Shown here piece after piece: positions 1-8,723 of a DNA stretch of 64,000 nt. Both the position numbers and the translations under genes were made by a program. The stretch lies in contig NZ_AP021901.1 in NCBI RefSeq assembly GCF_018325905.1, forward strand, positions 868,001-932,000. Reading direction: 5' to 3'. Source of the DNA: Pseudomonas sp. St316. GTDB taxonomy: Bacteria > Pseudomonadota > Gammaproteobacteria > Pseudomonadales > Pseudomonadaceae. Every line of letters begins with the position of its first letter. The first letter of the stretch is position 1. The notes under the pieces are model-generated. The model ran no database searches. It was not told the origin of the DNA and saw nothing but the letters and a program-made list of their open reading frames with translations.

Positions 1-1219
1 AGCGCGATTGCGGCCCGTGGTGGGAGCTGTCCCGCTGGGCATCCAGCATGCCAATCCCCTGTTGCCAGCCGGCATCCAGGTTAATGAACGCCGAGCCGAT
101 GCGCCGACCATGGTTGAGGTTCAATTGGGTCTCGGTGATGGTCACGCTCGAGGTGTCGATGAAGTTATCGTCCACGAAGTTGCGTGTGCGCAGTTGGCTG
201 AGGCCGAAACTGATGCCGGTCTTGCTCACGTTGTCGCGATGCAGCACGCGCTCGGCGCGCAATGCATGGTTCTTGCTGGTACCGTCATAACCGAATTTGT
301 AGCCTTGGGCGTTGCCGCTGGCGCGGTAGAAACTCTGGCTGTAGGCGTAATTGAAGGTCCACCAGCCGTAGGGCACGCTGTAATACAGGCTCTGATTGTC
401 GGAGTGACGCCAGTGATCGCTGACAGCGTCCTGATTGGCGCGCAGGCTCAATTGGTCGGCCAGGCCCAATGGGCTGTCCCAGTCCAGGCCCAGACCCATT
501 TGCTGTTGGCCAGTGCTGCGGTCGCCGTCGTTGTTACGCGTGGCCGATACGCGCCAGGGTTTTTCACGCTCGCCCTTGAGGCCGATACGGCTGCCACCGA
601 CCTGCTCGCCCGGTGCCAGTTCGAGCTGGGCCTGACGGGACGGCAAGCGGCTGAGCTGATCCACCAATTGCTCCAGTTCCCGCAGGTTCAGCGGCTCGCC
701 GGTCTGACCGGGGAAAGTCATTGCCAATTCGCGAGGGGTGGCCAGGGCGGAGCTGTCGAAACCTTCAAGTCGCCCTTCGACTACCACTATTTTCAACACG
801 CCGCCCGACAGATCCTGTTGCGGCAGATAGGCTCGCGTTGTGACGAAGCCGCGCTCGAGATAGTGATGGGTCAAGGCCTTGAGCAAAGTATTGATCTGTC
901 CGACCGACAGGCATTGGTTCTGATAGGGCTTGATCAACTGCTCGCGCATGCCTGCGTCAAGGTGGGCCGCGCCCTCAAGCTCAATGGTCTTTATGTCGAA
1001 GCAACGTTTGTCGTCGGGGGTGGCAGGGGCAGGCGCGGGCAAGGTATTGCCGGGCAGTTGTTGGAGTTCGTCGAGGCGTTTTTGTTGTTCCTGCAGCAGT
1101 TGCTGCTGACGATCACGAATCAGATCGCGGTCACCGGGTGTTTGGATGGGAGCGGCATGGACCAGGGATGTAAACACCGCACAAAAAGCCAAAACGTGCG
1201 TAATGCCAAAACGTGACAT
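1..1219 (-). CDS. TpsB-family (ShlB/FhaC/HecB) two-partner secretion transporter, 3' end beyond window
   Basis: Outer-membrane pore that exports a large TpsA exoprotein in two-partner secretion. The reverse strand reads without a stop from the ATG at 1219 to the window edge (406 codons), so the last part of the barrel and the stop are missing. A signal peptide spans residues 1-23 (hydrophobic stretch ending HAA). A Gln-rich linker follows (RDRQQQLLQEQQ), typical of the N-terminal plug helix of the family. Next comes a POTRA region (CFDIKTIELEGA; later GGVLKIVVVEGRLEG), then barrel strands rich in aromatic/Asn residues (LGLGLDWDSPLG, YYSVPYGWWTFNYAYSQS). No TpsA gene lies on the visible side; it is probably to the left. 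The family call is firm, the substrate is unknown. Confidence 0.9.
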   Translation of the reverse strand, partial: MSRFGITHVLAFCAVFTSLVHAAPIQTPGDRDLIRDRQQQLLQEQQKRLDELQQLPGNTLPAPAPATPDDKRCFDIKTIELEGAAHLDAGMREQLIKPYQNQCLSVGQINTLLKALTHHYLERGFVTTRAYLPQQDLSGGVLKIVVVEGRLEGFDSSALATPRELAMTFPGQTGEPLNLRELEQLVDQLSRLPSRQAQLELAPGEQVGGSRIGLKGEREKPWRVSATRNNDGDRSTGQQQMGLGLDWDSPLGLADQLSLRANQDAVSDHWRHSDNQSLYYSVPYGWWTFNYAYSQSFYRASGNAQGYKFGYDGTSKNHALRAERVLHRDNVSKTGISFGLSQLRTRNFVDDNFIDTSSVTITETQLNLNHGRRIGSAFINLDAGWQQGIGMLDAQRDSSHHGPQSR

Positions 1220-1552
1220 GCCTTCATTCCCTTGAATGGCTAACTGCGGCGGATGCCGGCGGTTGTTTCAGGCGAATAGGAAGTCCCTGTCGCCTGGCGA
1301 AAAACGGTGGGTATCTTAAATGGTAGTGCTTCTTATCTTGAAAAATTACTTGTGAATCCGACGAGCGGTAGTTGTCGGTTCGATTTTGATGATGGCACTT
1401 CGCCTTGGCTGATGTGGCCCTGCGCAAGGTGGTGGCCTGGTCGGGGGAAAGCAAATACCTGCGAAATAAACCCCGTGACTGATAATCTGTCGTAGAACCG
1501 GCCTGGGCTTTTCCAGTCTTACGATCAGGCCCCAACCGTTGTGAGGAATTTC
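1220..1552. other. Divergent intergenic region, no gene seen
   Basis: This 333-base stretch separates the divergent tpsB-like and DUF6515-like genes and must carry both promoters. It is locally AT-rich around 1315-1360. No convincing coding frame, hairpin terminator or recognisable operator was seen. Overlapping open frames here start poorly and have no family resemblance. Confidence 0.6.
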
Positions 1553-2563
1553 ATGAAGTCGCGCATCTGGCGTTTGGCAGGTGTTGGTCTGTTGTGGGCA
1601 AGTGTCAGTGCGCAGGGAATGGCCGATGATCAGCAAAACCGTGGCGGCCCGGACGGCGGTCGCGGGCAGGACGGGCGCGGTGGCAACGGCCAGGGTTACT
1701 CGGGCCAGCCGCGGGGGCAGAGCAATGAAATCATTCGGGGCGACAACAGTCGTCAGTTCGAGGTCAAGCCACAGCCGCAATACCAGGGCGGCCAGCACTA
1801 TGATCGCGGGCCCCAAGACCCCAACGACCATGGCCGCCCGCAACCGCAGCCCGGCAACAACTTGCCGATCCAGGGTCGGCCCGACAGCGTGACCCAGACC
1901 CGCGAACCGCAACCGGGGTATTACCGTGACATTCCACGTCGCAATGACGGTTATCCAAATGGCGGGCCCCGTCCGGGGCGCGACAACCGTCCCGAACAGC
2001 ATTGGTCCGGCCGGCCGGACGGCCATGGCAATGGCTGGGGCCCGGGGCCGCAATACCGTCCGGGTTATGTGATCGACCGTTTCCCGGATCGCAACTACCG
2101 TGTGCCTTATCGTGGCCAGGATTATTTCTACTCGGGCGGCTACTGGTATCGCCCTCAAGGGCCGCGTTACGTCGTGGTCGAGCCGCCGCGGGGCATTCGT
2201 ACCCGTTACCTGCCCGATTACGCCAGGGAAGTGTGGATCGGCAGCTCGCTGTTCTTCCTCGCCGCCGGCGCCTATTACATCTACGAAGCCAATACCCAGG
2301 ACTACGTGGTGGTCGAGCCGCCGGTGGCCAACCCGCAACCTCAGCCCCAGGGCAACAGCTTTGACGTGGTGGCCTACCCGGCCAACGGCCAGTCCCCCGA
2401 GCAGGTCAACCAGGATGGCTACGACTGCTATCGCTGGGCGGTGCAGCAGAGCGGTTTCGACCCGCGCAACTACACCTACCCTCCGGCACCGGAAGTGGTG
2501 CAGACCTATCGGCAGGCCCAAGGCAGTTGCTTGAGCAGTCGTGGGTATCAGGTGACGTACTGA
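1553..2563 (+). CDS. DUF6515-like secreted Gly/Pro/Gln/Arg-rich protein
   Basis: Predicted exported protein of 336 residues and unknown function. The ATG at 1553 follows GAGGAA at 1543-1548; a GTG at 1541 in frame would put the ribosome site inside the gene and is less likely. Residues 1-24 form a signal peptide (RIWRLAGVGLLWASVSAQGMA). Residues 25-170 are low complexity, rich in Gly, Gln, Pro, Arg and Asn. The C-terminal part has a hydrophobic segment (SSLFFLAAGAYYIYEAN), a valine-rich strand (DYVVVEPP), and a small domain ending in DGYDCYRWAVQQSGFDP that I associate with the DUF6515 family. It could be an envelope-attached protein; no function is inferred. Confidence 0.8.
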   Translation: MKSRIWRLAGVGLLWASVSAQGMADDQQNRGGPDGGRGQDGRGGNGQGYSGQPRGQSNEIIRGDNSRQFEVKPQPQYQGGQHYDRGPQDPNDHGRPQPQPGNNLPIQGRPDSVTQTREPQPGYYRDIPRRNDGYPNGGPRPGRDNRPEQHWSGRPDGHGNGWGPGPQYRPGYVIDRFPDRNYRVPYRGQDYFYSGGYWYRPQGPRYVVVEPPRGIRTRYLPDYAREVWIGSSLFFLAAGAYYIYEANTQDYVVVEPPVANPQPQPQGNSFDVVAYPANGQSPEQVNQDGYDCYRWAVQQSGFDPRNYTYPPAPEVVQTYRQAQGSCLSSRGYQVTY

Positions 2564-2608
2564 GGCGCGGTAAAGATCGTGCGGACGCCGCTTTTTGTGG
2601 CGAGGGGA

Positions 2609-3517
2609 TCAGGTACTCGCCGGGTTAGGCGTGGCGCCTCTCACCACTTCCGACGGATCGGCATGCACCAGCACTTCGGCCTTAGGATAAGCATGATGGA
2701 TCGCATCGGCGGCCTGGTCGCTGATGCCGTGGGCCACTGACAGGGTCAGTTCCCCCGGCAACTCCAGGTGCAGTTGCACGAACCAGTGGTTGCCGGAGAT
2801 CCGCGTGCGCAAATCATGGGCACCGAGTACGCCGGGCACGGCGCAGGCCAGTTCCAGCATGTGCTGGCTGACGTCGTGCGGCAGTTCCTCATCCATCAGC
2901 ACCGCGAAGCTTTCCCGGGCGATCTGGATGGCGCTCCACAGGATGTACGCCGCGATCCCCAGGCCGAACCAGGCGTCGAGTTGATACCAGCCGAATCCGG
3001 CCAGGACCAGCGCCACCAGGATGCTGCCGTTGAGCAACAAGTCGGAGCGATAGTGCAGCGAGTCGGCGCGCACGGCGTTGGAGCCGGTGGCGCGGATGAC
3101 CCGATGCTGCAACGCCAGTAACGCCAGGGTCAGCCCGAGGGAAAACACGATCACGCCGACGCTGAGCCAGGGTGCCTCCACGGGCACCGGGTTTTTCAGG
3201 CGCTCGAAGGCCTGCAAGGCGATCAATACCGCACTGCCGCCGATAAACAGCGCCTGGGCCATGCCGGCCAAGGATTCGGCCTTGCCGTGACCGTAGCGAT
3301 GGTCATCGTCGGCGGGACGCAGGGCGTAATGCACCGCCAGCAGATTGAGCAGCGAGGTGACGCCGTCCAGTGCCGAGTCGGTCAGCCCGGCGAGCATGCT
3401 CACCGAGCCGCTGAGCCACCAGGCCAACGCCTTGGCGACGACCAGGATAAGTGCCACGGCCACCGAGGCTCGGGTGGCCAGGCGTAGCAGACGAGCGTGT
3501 TCAGTGCTGACGGTCAT
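2609..3517 (-). CDS. fieF: Cation diffusion facilitator (FieF-type) metal exporter
   Basis: Inner-membrane divalent metal/proton antiporter (Fe, Zn or related ions) of 302 residues. It shows the six-helix CDF membrane domain with metal-site motifs TDSALDG in helix 2 and HYRSD in helix 5, plus the loop HRYGHGKAES typical of FieF. A cytoplasmic C-terminal domain carries late histidines (HHAYPKAEVLVHADPSEV). The ATG at 3517 is chosen because AAGGAACG precedes it; a longer frame upstream adds an Arg/His-rich stretch without ribosome site. It is separated by only 28 bases from the lipoprotein gene behind it, so the two may share a transcript. The exact metal is not decided by the sequence. Confidence 0.88.
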   Translation of the reverse strand: MTVSTEHARLLRLATRASVAVALILVVAKALAWWLSGSVSMLAGLTDSALDGVTSLLNLLAVHYALRPADDDHRYGHGKAESLAGMAQALFIGGSAVLIALQAFERLKNPVPVEAPWLSVGVIVFSLGLTLALLALQHRVIRATGSNAVRADSLHYRSDLLLNGSILVALVLAGFGWYQLDAWFGLGIAAYILWSAIQIARESFAVLMDEELPHDVSQHMLELACAVPGVLGAHDLRTRISGNHWFVQLHLELPGELTLSVAHGISDQAADAIHHAYPKAEVLVHADPSEVVRGATPNPAST

Positions 3518-3545
3518 GGCGCGATCGTTCCTTGTGTGGCGCCTG

Positions 3546-3965
3546 TCATGCGGCCGGTTTGAGACCAAGCGCGGCCAGTTGCTGTGCGCTGCCCTTGTGC
3601 TGGATCAGCCGTGGGTCGTCCAGCGGGAAGCTGCGGCCCAGTTCGCGTTCCAGGATCGCCTGCAACTTGTGGTTATTGACGGTGCCGTCGGGGTTGATGG
3701 CCGGTTTGAGTTTTTCTGGCTCGATCTGGACGCTTTTGCCCGGTTCGAAGTAAATGGCGCCGGTGGCAAAGTCCACGGCGAACGCGATCAGGCCGGGAAT
3801 GATGTAGAACAGCAGGCCGACGGCATCGAGCGCGGCAATTGCCGGGTCGATCTTGCCATCGATCTGGCCGCGACGGTCCGGGTAGAAGATCGAGCCGCAA
3901 GCGCTGATTTGAGTCAGCAGGGCGGCGACCAGGACGCCACCGATCACGCGAAAGGGAATACGCAT
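3546..3965 (-). CDS. YceK/YidQ-like small lipoprotein
   Basis: 139-residue predicted lipoprotein. The start at 3965 follows CAGGAGAT. A signal sequence ends with the lipobox ISAC at residues 20-23, followed by Gly-Ser. After it comes the motif FYPDRRGQIDGKIDPAIAALD and a hydrophobic stretch (VGLLFYIIPGLIAFAVDFATGAIYF) that could dip into the membrane, as in YidQ/YceK-like lipoproteins. Related Pseudomonas proteins are sometimes misnamed polyribonucleotide nucleotidyltransferase; nothing here supports that. It is divergent from hrpB (96 bases between starts) and upstream of the CDF gene on the same strand. Function unknown. Confidence 0.75.
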   Translation of the reverse strand: MRIPFRVIGGVLVAALLTQISACGSIFYPDRRGQIDGKIDPAIAALDAVGLLFYIIPGLIAFAVDFATGAIYFEPGKSVQIEPEKLKPAINPDGTVNNHKLQAILERELGRSFPLDDPRLIQHKGSAQQLAALGLKPAA

Positions 3966-4060
3966 AGCAATCTCCTGAACAGGTAAAGACGTTGCTGGTT
4001 GGAGTCCAGACCACGCTAAACAGTTCGCCGTTATACTCGGCCCTCTGTTTTGGAGCCAGC

Positions 4061-6577
4061 ATGATTTCTTTGCCGATTGATGAAGTTTTACCCGCCCTGC
4101 GTCAAGCCTTGGCGTCGCGCCACGAAGCCGTGCTCGAAGCGCCGCCCGGTGCCGGTAAAACCACCCGTGTTCCCCTGGCCTTGCTGAACGAGCCCTGGCT
4201 GGCCGGGCAGACCATCCTGATGCTCGAGCCCCGGCGCCTGGCGGCACGGGCGGCGGCCGAGCGACTGGCCAGTGAACTGGGGGAAAAGGTCGGGGAAACC
4301 GTCGGCTACCGGATTCGCCTCGACAGCAAGGTCGGCCCCAAGACCCGCATTGAAGTGGTCACCGAAGGCATCCTCACCCGTCGCTTGCAGGACGATCCGG
4401 CGCTGGAAGGCGTGGGGCTGCTGATTTTCGATGAATTCCACGAACGCAGCCTCGATGCCGACCTGGCCCTGGCCTTGAGCCTCAACGGCCGGGAGCTGTT
4501 TCGCGAAGACCAGCCACTGAAGATCCTGCTGATGTCCGCCACCCTGGAAGGTGAGCGCCTGGCCGAATTGCTGGACAATGCGCCGATCCTGCGCAGCGAA
4601 GGCCGCATGTTCCCGGTGACGGTGCGCTGGGGTCGGCCGTTCCAGCCCGGCGAGTTCATCGAACCGCGGCTGGTGCAGACCGTTCTGGAAGCATTGCACG
4701 ATGAAACCGGCAGCGTCTTGGTGTTCTTGCCCGGGCAGGCCGAGATTCGTCGGGTCCATCAGCAACTGGCCGAGGCCTTGGGCGAGGGCGGCAATGTGTT
4801 GCTCTGTCCGCTGCACGGTGAACTGGACCTCGCCGCCCAGCGCGCCGCCATCGACCCCGCGCCGCCCGGCCAGCGCAAAGTGGTGCTGGCCACCAACATC
4901 GCCGAAACCAGCCTGACCATCAATGGCGTACGCGTGGTGATCGACGCCGGACTGGCGCGGGTGCCGCGTTTCGACCCGGGCAGTGGCATGACCCGTCTCG
5001 ACACCCAACGCATTTCCCGAGCCAGCGCCACCCAGCGGGCCGGTCGGGCCGGGCGCCTGGAGCCGGGGGTGTGCTACCGGTTATGGTCCGAAGACCAGCA
5101 TGAACAATTGGCCGCTTACGCCAGCGCGGAGATTCTGTCGGCGGACCTGGCCGGGTTGGCCCTGCAATTGGGGCGCTGGGGCGTGACGCCGTCGCAACTG
5201 GTCTGGCTCGATGTTCCACCCTCCGCCGCGTATGCCCAGGCCCAGGACCTGCTGCAACGCCTCGGCGCGCTGGAGGGCGAGCAACTGACCCGCCACGGCC
5301 AGGCCATGGCCCAATTGCCGGCTCATCCGCGTATCGCTCATCTGCTGTTGCGCGGTCAGGCGCTGGGGCTGGCGGACATGGCCTGCAACGTCGCCGCACT
5401 GTTGGGCGAGCGCGATATTCTGCGTGGCGCCGGCGCGGATCTGCACAGCCGCCTGGCCTTGCTGTCCGGCGAAGAACGAGCAGCGCGCGGCGCCCAGGGC
5501 GGGGTGCAGCGGGCGCGACAACTGGCCCGGCAATATCGCGGTTACCTGCGAGGCAAGGCCGAAGAAGCCGTGGCCGATCCCGATCATCCGCGTTGGCTCG
5601 GCGCCTTGCTAGCGCTGGCCTACCCGGACCGCGTCGCCCAGCAGCGCCGGCCCGGCGGCGCTGAATATCGTCTGGCCAACGGCCGTGCGGCGCTGTTTGC
5701 CGAGGCTGACAGCCTGATGAAGCAAGCGTGGCTGGTGATCGCCGACCTGGGCAGCCGCCAGGGCCAGCGCGAAGAGCGGATCTACCTGGCGACGGATTTC
5801 GACCCGGCGCTGTTCGATTCGGTGCTGGCTGAGCAAGTGCGCACCGTGGACCAACTGGATTGGGATGAGCGCGAAGGCGTGCTGCGCGCCGAGCGCCAGC
5901 GCAAGGTCGGCGAACTGGTGCTCAGCCGCGAACCGCTGACCGGCCTGGATGAGTCGGCCCGTAGCCAGGCCCTGGTGAACCTGGTGCGGCGCAAGGGCCT
6001 GGAATTATTGCCCTGGACCCCGGAACTGCGGCAATGGCAGGCGCGGGTGGCGCTGCTGCGTCGCCTGGACCTGGACGCCAAGGGCGAGAGTGAGTGGCCG
6101 GACGTCAGCGATGGCGCATTGCTGGACAGTCTCGAGCATTGGTTGATGCCGTATCTGGGCCGCGTCTCGCGCCTCAGCCATTTCGCCAACCTGGACGTGT
6201 CGAGCTTCGTTCATAACCTGTTGCCCTGGCCCTTGCCGCAACGCTTGGATGAACTGGCGCCGCACCATTTGAGCGTGCCCTCGGGGTCGTCGATTCGCCT
6301 GGACTACAGCGAGCATCCGCCGATCCTGGCAGTGCGCCTGCAGGAACTCTTTGGCCTGGCCGACACCCCGCGTATTGCTGGCGGGCGGCAGGTGGTCAAG
6401 CTGCACCTGCTGTCCCCCGCACGGCGGCCGGTGCAGGTCACCCAGGACCTGGCGAACTTCTGGCGCAGCACCTACGCCGAGGTGAAGAAGGACCTCAAGG
6501 GGCGGTATCCCAAGCATTACTGGCCAGACGACCCACTGGTGGCGGAGGCGACGGCGCGGGTCAAGCCGCGCAAGTGA
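4061..6577 (+). CDS. hrpB: ATP-dependent RNA helicase HrpB
   Basis: DExH-box helicase of 838 residues, a normal HrpB length. The ATG at 4061 is preceded by TGGAGCC. Motifs in order: Walker A PPGAGKTT near residue 30, the DEFH box (IFDEFHERS), SATLEG, TNIAETSLTI, and motif VI QRAGRAGR, followed by the HrpB-specific C-terminal half ending in a Lys/Arg-rich tail (YPKHYWPDDP). HrpB is a DEAH/RHA-type helicase whose substrate in most bacteria is poorly defined. No operon partner: a REPIN follows directly and the upstream neighbour is divergent. Confidence 0.95.
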   Translation: MISLPIDEVLPALRQALASRHEAVLEAPPGAGKTTRVPLALLNEPWLAGQTILMLEPRRLAARAAAERLASELGEKVGETVGYRIRLDSKVGPKTRIEVVTEGILTRRLQDDPALEGVGLLIFDEFHERSLDADLALALSLNGRELFREDQPLKILLMSATLEGERLAELLDNAPILRSEGRMFPVTVRWGRPFQPGEFIEPRLVQTVLEALHDETGSVLVFLPGQAEIRRVHQQLAEALGEGGNVLLCPLHGELDLAAQRAAIDPAPPGQRKVVLATNIAETSLTINGVRVVIDAGLARVPRFDPGSGMTRLDTQRISRASATQRAGRAGRLEPGVCYRLWSEDQHEQLAAYASAEILSADLAGLALQLGRWGVTPSQLVWLDVPPSAAYAQAQDLLQRLGALEGEQLTRHGQAMAQLPAHPRIAHLLLRGQALGLADMACNVAALLGERDILRGAGADLHSRLALLSGEERAARGAQGGVQRARQLARQYRGYLRGKAEEAVADPDHPRWLGALLALAYPDRVAQQRRPGGAEYRLANGRAALFAEADSLMKQAWLVIADLGSRQGQREERIYLATDFDPALFDSVLAEQVRTVDQLDWDEREGVLRAERQRKVGELVLSREPLTGLDESARSQALVNLVRRKGLELLPWTPELRQWQARVALLRRLDLDAKGESEWPDVSDGALLDSLEHWLMPYLGRVSRLSHFANLDVSSFVHNLLPWPLPQRLDELAPHHLSVPSGSSIRLDYSEHPPILAVRLQELFGLADTPRIAGGRQVVKLHLLSPARRPVQVTQDLANFWRSTYAEVKKDLKGRYPKHYWPDDPLVAEATARVKPRK

Positions 6578-6603
6578 ACTGACTCCAATCCACCCCCCAA
6601 CCA

Positions 6604-6694
6604 CTGTGGGAGCGAGCTTGCTCGCGATAGCGGTGTGTCAGCCAATAGTCATGGTGCTGATCTAGCGCTATCGCGAGCAAGCTCGCTCCCACAG
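6604..6694. repeat. REPIN (inverted REP pair)
   Basis: Two inverted 29-base arms, CTGTGGGAGCGAGCTTGCTC... at 6604-6632 and its complement at 6666-6694, with a 33-base spacer, lie between hrpB and the convergent EEP-family gene. Each arm contains its own small palindrome (GCGAGCTTGCTCGC). This is the common family-A form in the window. Confidence 0.92.
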
Positions 6695-6716
6695 GTGTTC
6701 GGCGGCGATGCGCCGA

Positions 6717-7796
6717 TCACGGCGCTACCGGCAACAAAAACCGCGCAATCACCGGCAAATGGTCGGAGATGCGCAAGGTGTCGTCCTGCCTTACCCGGGC
6801 TTCGACCCGTTTGAGGCGCGGGCTGTAGAACTGGTAGTCGACGGTGCGGTCGGGGCCGTTGAGGCCGGGGTCGTTCGGGTAGTGGGTCAGCCAGTGTTCG
6901 CGGTCGATGCCGCTGGCCTCGTTGTTGGTGGGGATCATCGGGTATTTGTCCCACAGCAGGTGCAGGGGGCTGTCGGCGGAGTAGGGCTCGCGTTGCTCGG
7001 CCGGCAGGCGCCGGTACTGGCCCAGGGGCAGCAGGTTGAAGTCGCCGCCGATCAGCCAGGGTGTGCCAGCGGATTCGAATTTATCCAAGGCCTTGGCCAC
7101 GGCGGTGATTTGTTTGGGCAGGGTTTCGTCCGGCTCGCTGGCCCGTTCCAGGTGGGTGTTGAGCACCGCCAGTTGGCCGCCGCCGCTCAGCGGCAGATAG
7201 CTCACCAACAAGGCATTTTTCGGCTGGAACTGACGGCTGATGAAGTGGGTGTCGGCCACCGGCAGTTGTACCCGTTCGGCATGGTCGATGCGGTAGCGAC
7301 TCAGGGTCGCCAGTTGCCGGCCGACGCTGCCGAAGATGTGTGGATCGGGGACGAAATCGGCCTTCCAGTCGAAGGCACTGGTGCCGCACGGATAGAGGTC
7401 GGCCAGCCGCTCCTGCAACAGCTTGAGCTGGTCCTGGTAATCGCTGGCCTTGGCGCCCTTGTCCAGTTCCTGGAGCAGCACGACGTCCGGTTGCTCGTCG
7501 CGGATGACCCGTGCCACTTCGTCGAGGCTGAAGGCCATGTCTTCCAGGGTCGGGCTTTCATCGTTGCCCTGGGCCAGGTCGTGCCAGAACACGTAGCGTT
7601 TGCCGGCGAGGAACTGGACGTTCCAGGTCATCACCTTCAAGGCCTGGCCGGGCACCAGCGGTGCTGCGTTGGCGGTGCAACTGACCGGCACGGTTTCCCG
7701 AGGTTGTGGCCGCCAGGTCAGGCCGTAGATCGACAGGGCGGCCAGGCTGAGGATCAACAGCAGGCCCAGCAAGGTGTAGCGCAGTAGACGGGTCAT
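6717..7796 (-). CDS. Endonuclease/exonuclease/phosphatase (EEP) family protein
   Basis: 359-residue protein with an N-terminal membrane anchor or uncleaved signal (residues 1-22, LLRYTLLGLLLILSLAALSIYGL) followed by the EEP fold. Visible catalytic motifs are MTWNVQF (metal-binding Asn), LLQELD, GGDFNLLP and the C-terminal SDHLPV His-Asp pair. The family hydrolyses phosphodiester or phosphoester bonds in nucleic acids, inositol phosphates or sphingomyelin; the substrate cannot be named here. The domain should face the periplasm. The start at 7796 lacks a strong ribosome site; an upstream in-frame extension to 7862 puts charged residues before the hydrophobic stretch and is less likely. Confidence 0.82.
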   Translation of the reverse strand: MTRLLRYTLLGLLLILSLAALSIYGLTWRPQPRETVPVSCTANAAPLVPGQALKVMTWNVQFLAGKRYVFWHDLAQGNDESPTLEDMAFSLDEVARVIRDEQPDVVLLQELDKGAKASDYQDQLKLLQERLADLYPCGTSAFDWKADFVPDPHIFGSVGRQLATLSRYRIDHAERVQLPVADTHFISRQFQPKNALLVSYLPLSGGGQLAVLNTHLERASEPDETLPKQITAVAKALDKFESAGTPWLIGGDFNLLPLGQYRRLPAEQREPYSADSPLHLLWDKYPMIPTNNEASGIDREHWLTHYPNDPGLNGPDRTVDYQFYSPRLKRVEARVRQDDTLRISDHLPVIARFLLPVAP

Positions 7797-7886
7797 GGCT
7801 CGGCTTATGGGCGAAACGCGAAAGTGATCCCGAGCATAACCGAGAGCGGTTCTCAAGCCCAAGCCCGGGGCCTTCGCAATGTGCGA

Positions 7887-8549
7887 TCAGCGGTTGTCAG
7901 GCTTGGCTTCGATCAACATGAACAGGCGGAACAGCACCACGCTGGTGAACAGTTGCAGGAAACTGTGGACGCTGTCGATCAGCAGGCCGAGCACAGGGTT
8001 CTGAGGCGACGGATACACCGAGACGCTGACACCCTTGAGCAGCCACAGCGGGCCCATCACCGCCAGAATGCACAACAGCACCCGCCAGAAGTTGCCGCGG
8101 GACATGTTCAGGCTTTCCTTCATCGCCGCCAGGGGTGTCAGGCCCCTGAGGACCAACAGGTACTCACTGAAGGCCAGGGTCACCATCAGCCACAGGCCCG
8201 GCAGGAAGTACAACGACAGTCCCACCAGGATCAACAGCGTGTTGAGGGCCGTCAGCAAGGCAAAGCGAGGCCACAGGGTGAGGGCCGTGGCGAGCAGGTC
8301 ACGGGTGCGTGGTGCTTCACCGCGGCTGCGGGCGTCGAGAAACAGGATCAGCGCGGCGGTATACAAGGGGTACACCAAGAGCCCGACGATCACGCTGTAG
8401 CCGGGGAAGCCCTCGGGTCCGACGGCGCTGTCCACGCCTTGCTGCAGCACAGCCTCGAGTATGACCAGCGGCAGGCACAGCTGGGCGATCCGGCCCAGAT
8501 GGCGCTTGAAGAAATACAAAGAGTCGCGCAGCACGTCAAACGGATTCAT
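7887..8549 (-). CDS. YciC-family integral membrane protein
   Basis: 220-residue polytopic protein of the UPF0259/YciC family. The start MNPFDVLRDSLYFFKRHL at 8549 matches the family N-terminus, an amphipathic segment followed by about six membrane helices (for example VIVGLLVYPLYTAALILFL and ALLTALNTLLILVGLSLYFLPGLWL). A conserved turn MKESLNMSRGNFWRV lies between helices. Role unknown. It sits 90 bases upstream of the EEP gene on the same strand and could be co-transcribed with it. Confidence 0.78.
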   Translation of the reverse strand: MNPFDVLRDSLYFFKRHLGRIAQLCLPLVILEAVLQQGVDSAVGPEGFPGYSVIVGLLVYPLYTAALILFLDARSRGEAPRTRDLLATALTLWPRFALLTALNTLLILVGLSLYFLPGLWLMVTLAFSEYLLVLRGLTPLAAMKESLNMSRGNFWRVLLCILAVMGPLWLLKGVSVSVYPSPQNPVLGLLIDSVHSFLQLFTSVVLFRLFMLIEAKPDNR

Positions 8550-8672
8550 GAGTCGGTATCGCAGTTCAAAAGCGGTCCGACACTTTAACCGATCAGGTGC
8601 CCGCACAAGCAAACGTAAACATCAGGTAAAGACCATTGAAACCTTTGCGGCGAGCCCCATTACTGGTGGGCA

Positions 8673-8689
8673 CCGGTCGTAAGGACCGG
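8673..8689 (+). other. Stem-loop in the leader of the DUF2076-like gene
   Basis: CCGGTC at 8673-8678 and GACCGG at 8684-8689 form a perfect 6-bp stem with the loop GTAAG, 34 bases before the start codon. The following bases, GGTTTCTACCCGGC at 8693-8706, could compete for pairing with the stem. It may be a structured leader; nothing more is shown by the sequence. Confidence 0.4.
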
Positions 8690-8723
8690 AATGGTTTCTA
8701 CCCGGCAATCTAATGAGGTCGCC

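Noticed and set aside
8..1216. 402-codon open frame on the plus strand at the left edge
   Set aside because: It is the antisense shadow of the TpsB gene, which shows signal peptide, POTRA and barrel features on the minus strand; the shadow is Ala/Val/Gly-biased with no family features.
8691..8710. Purine-riboswitch-like string GGTTTCTACCCGGCAA
   Set aside because: The P1 and P3 pairing partners of the known aptamer are missing, and the gene is not purine-related; likely chance similarity.
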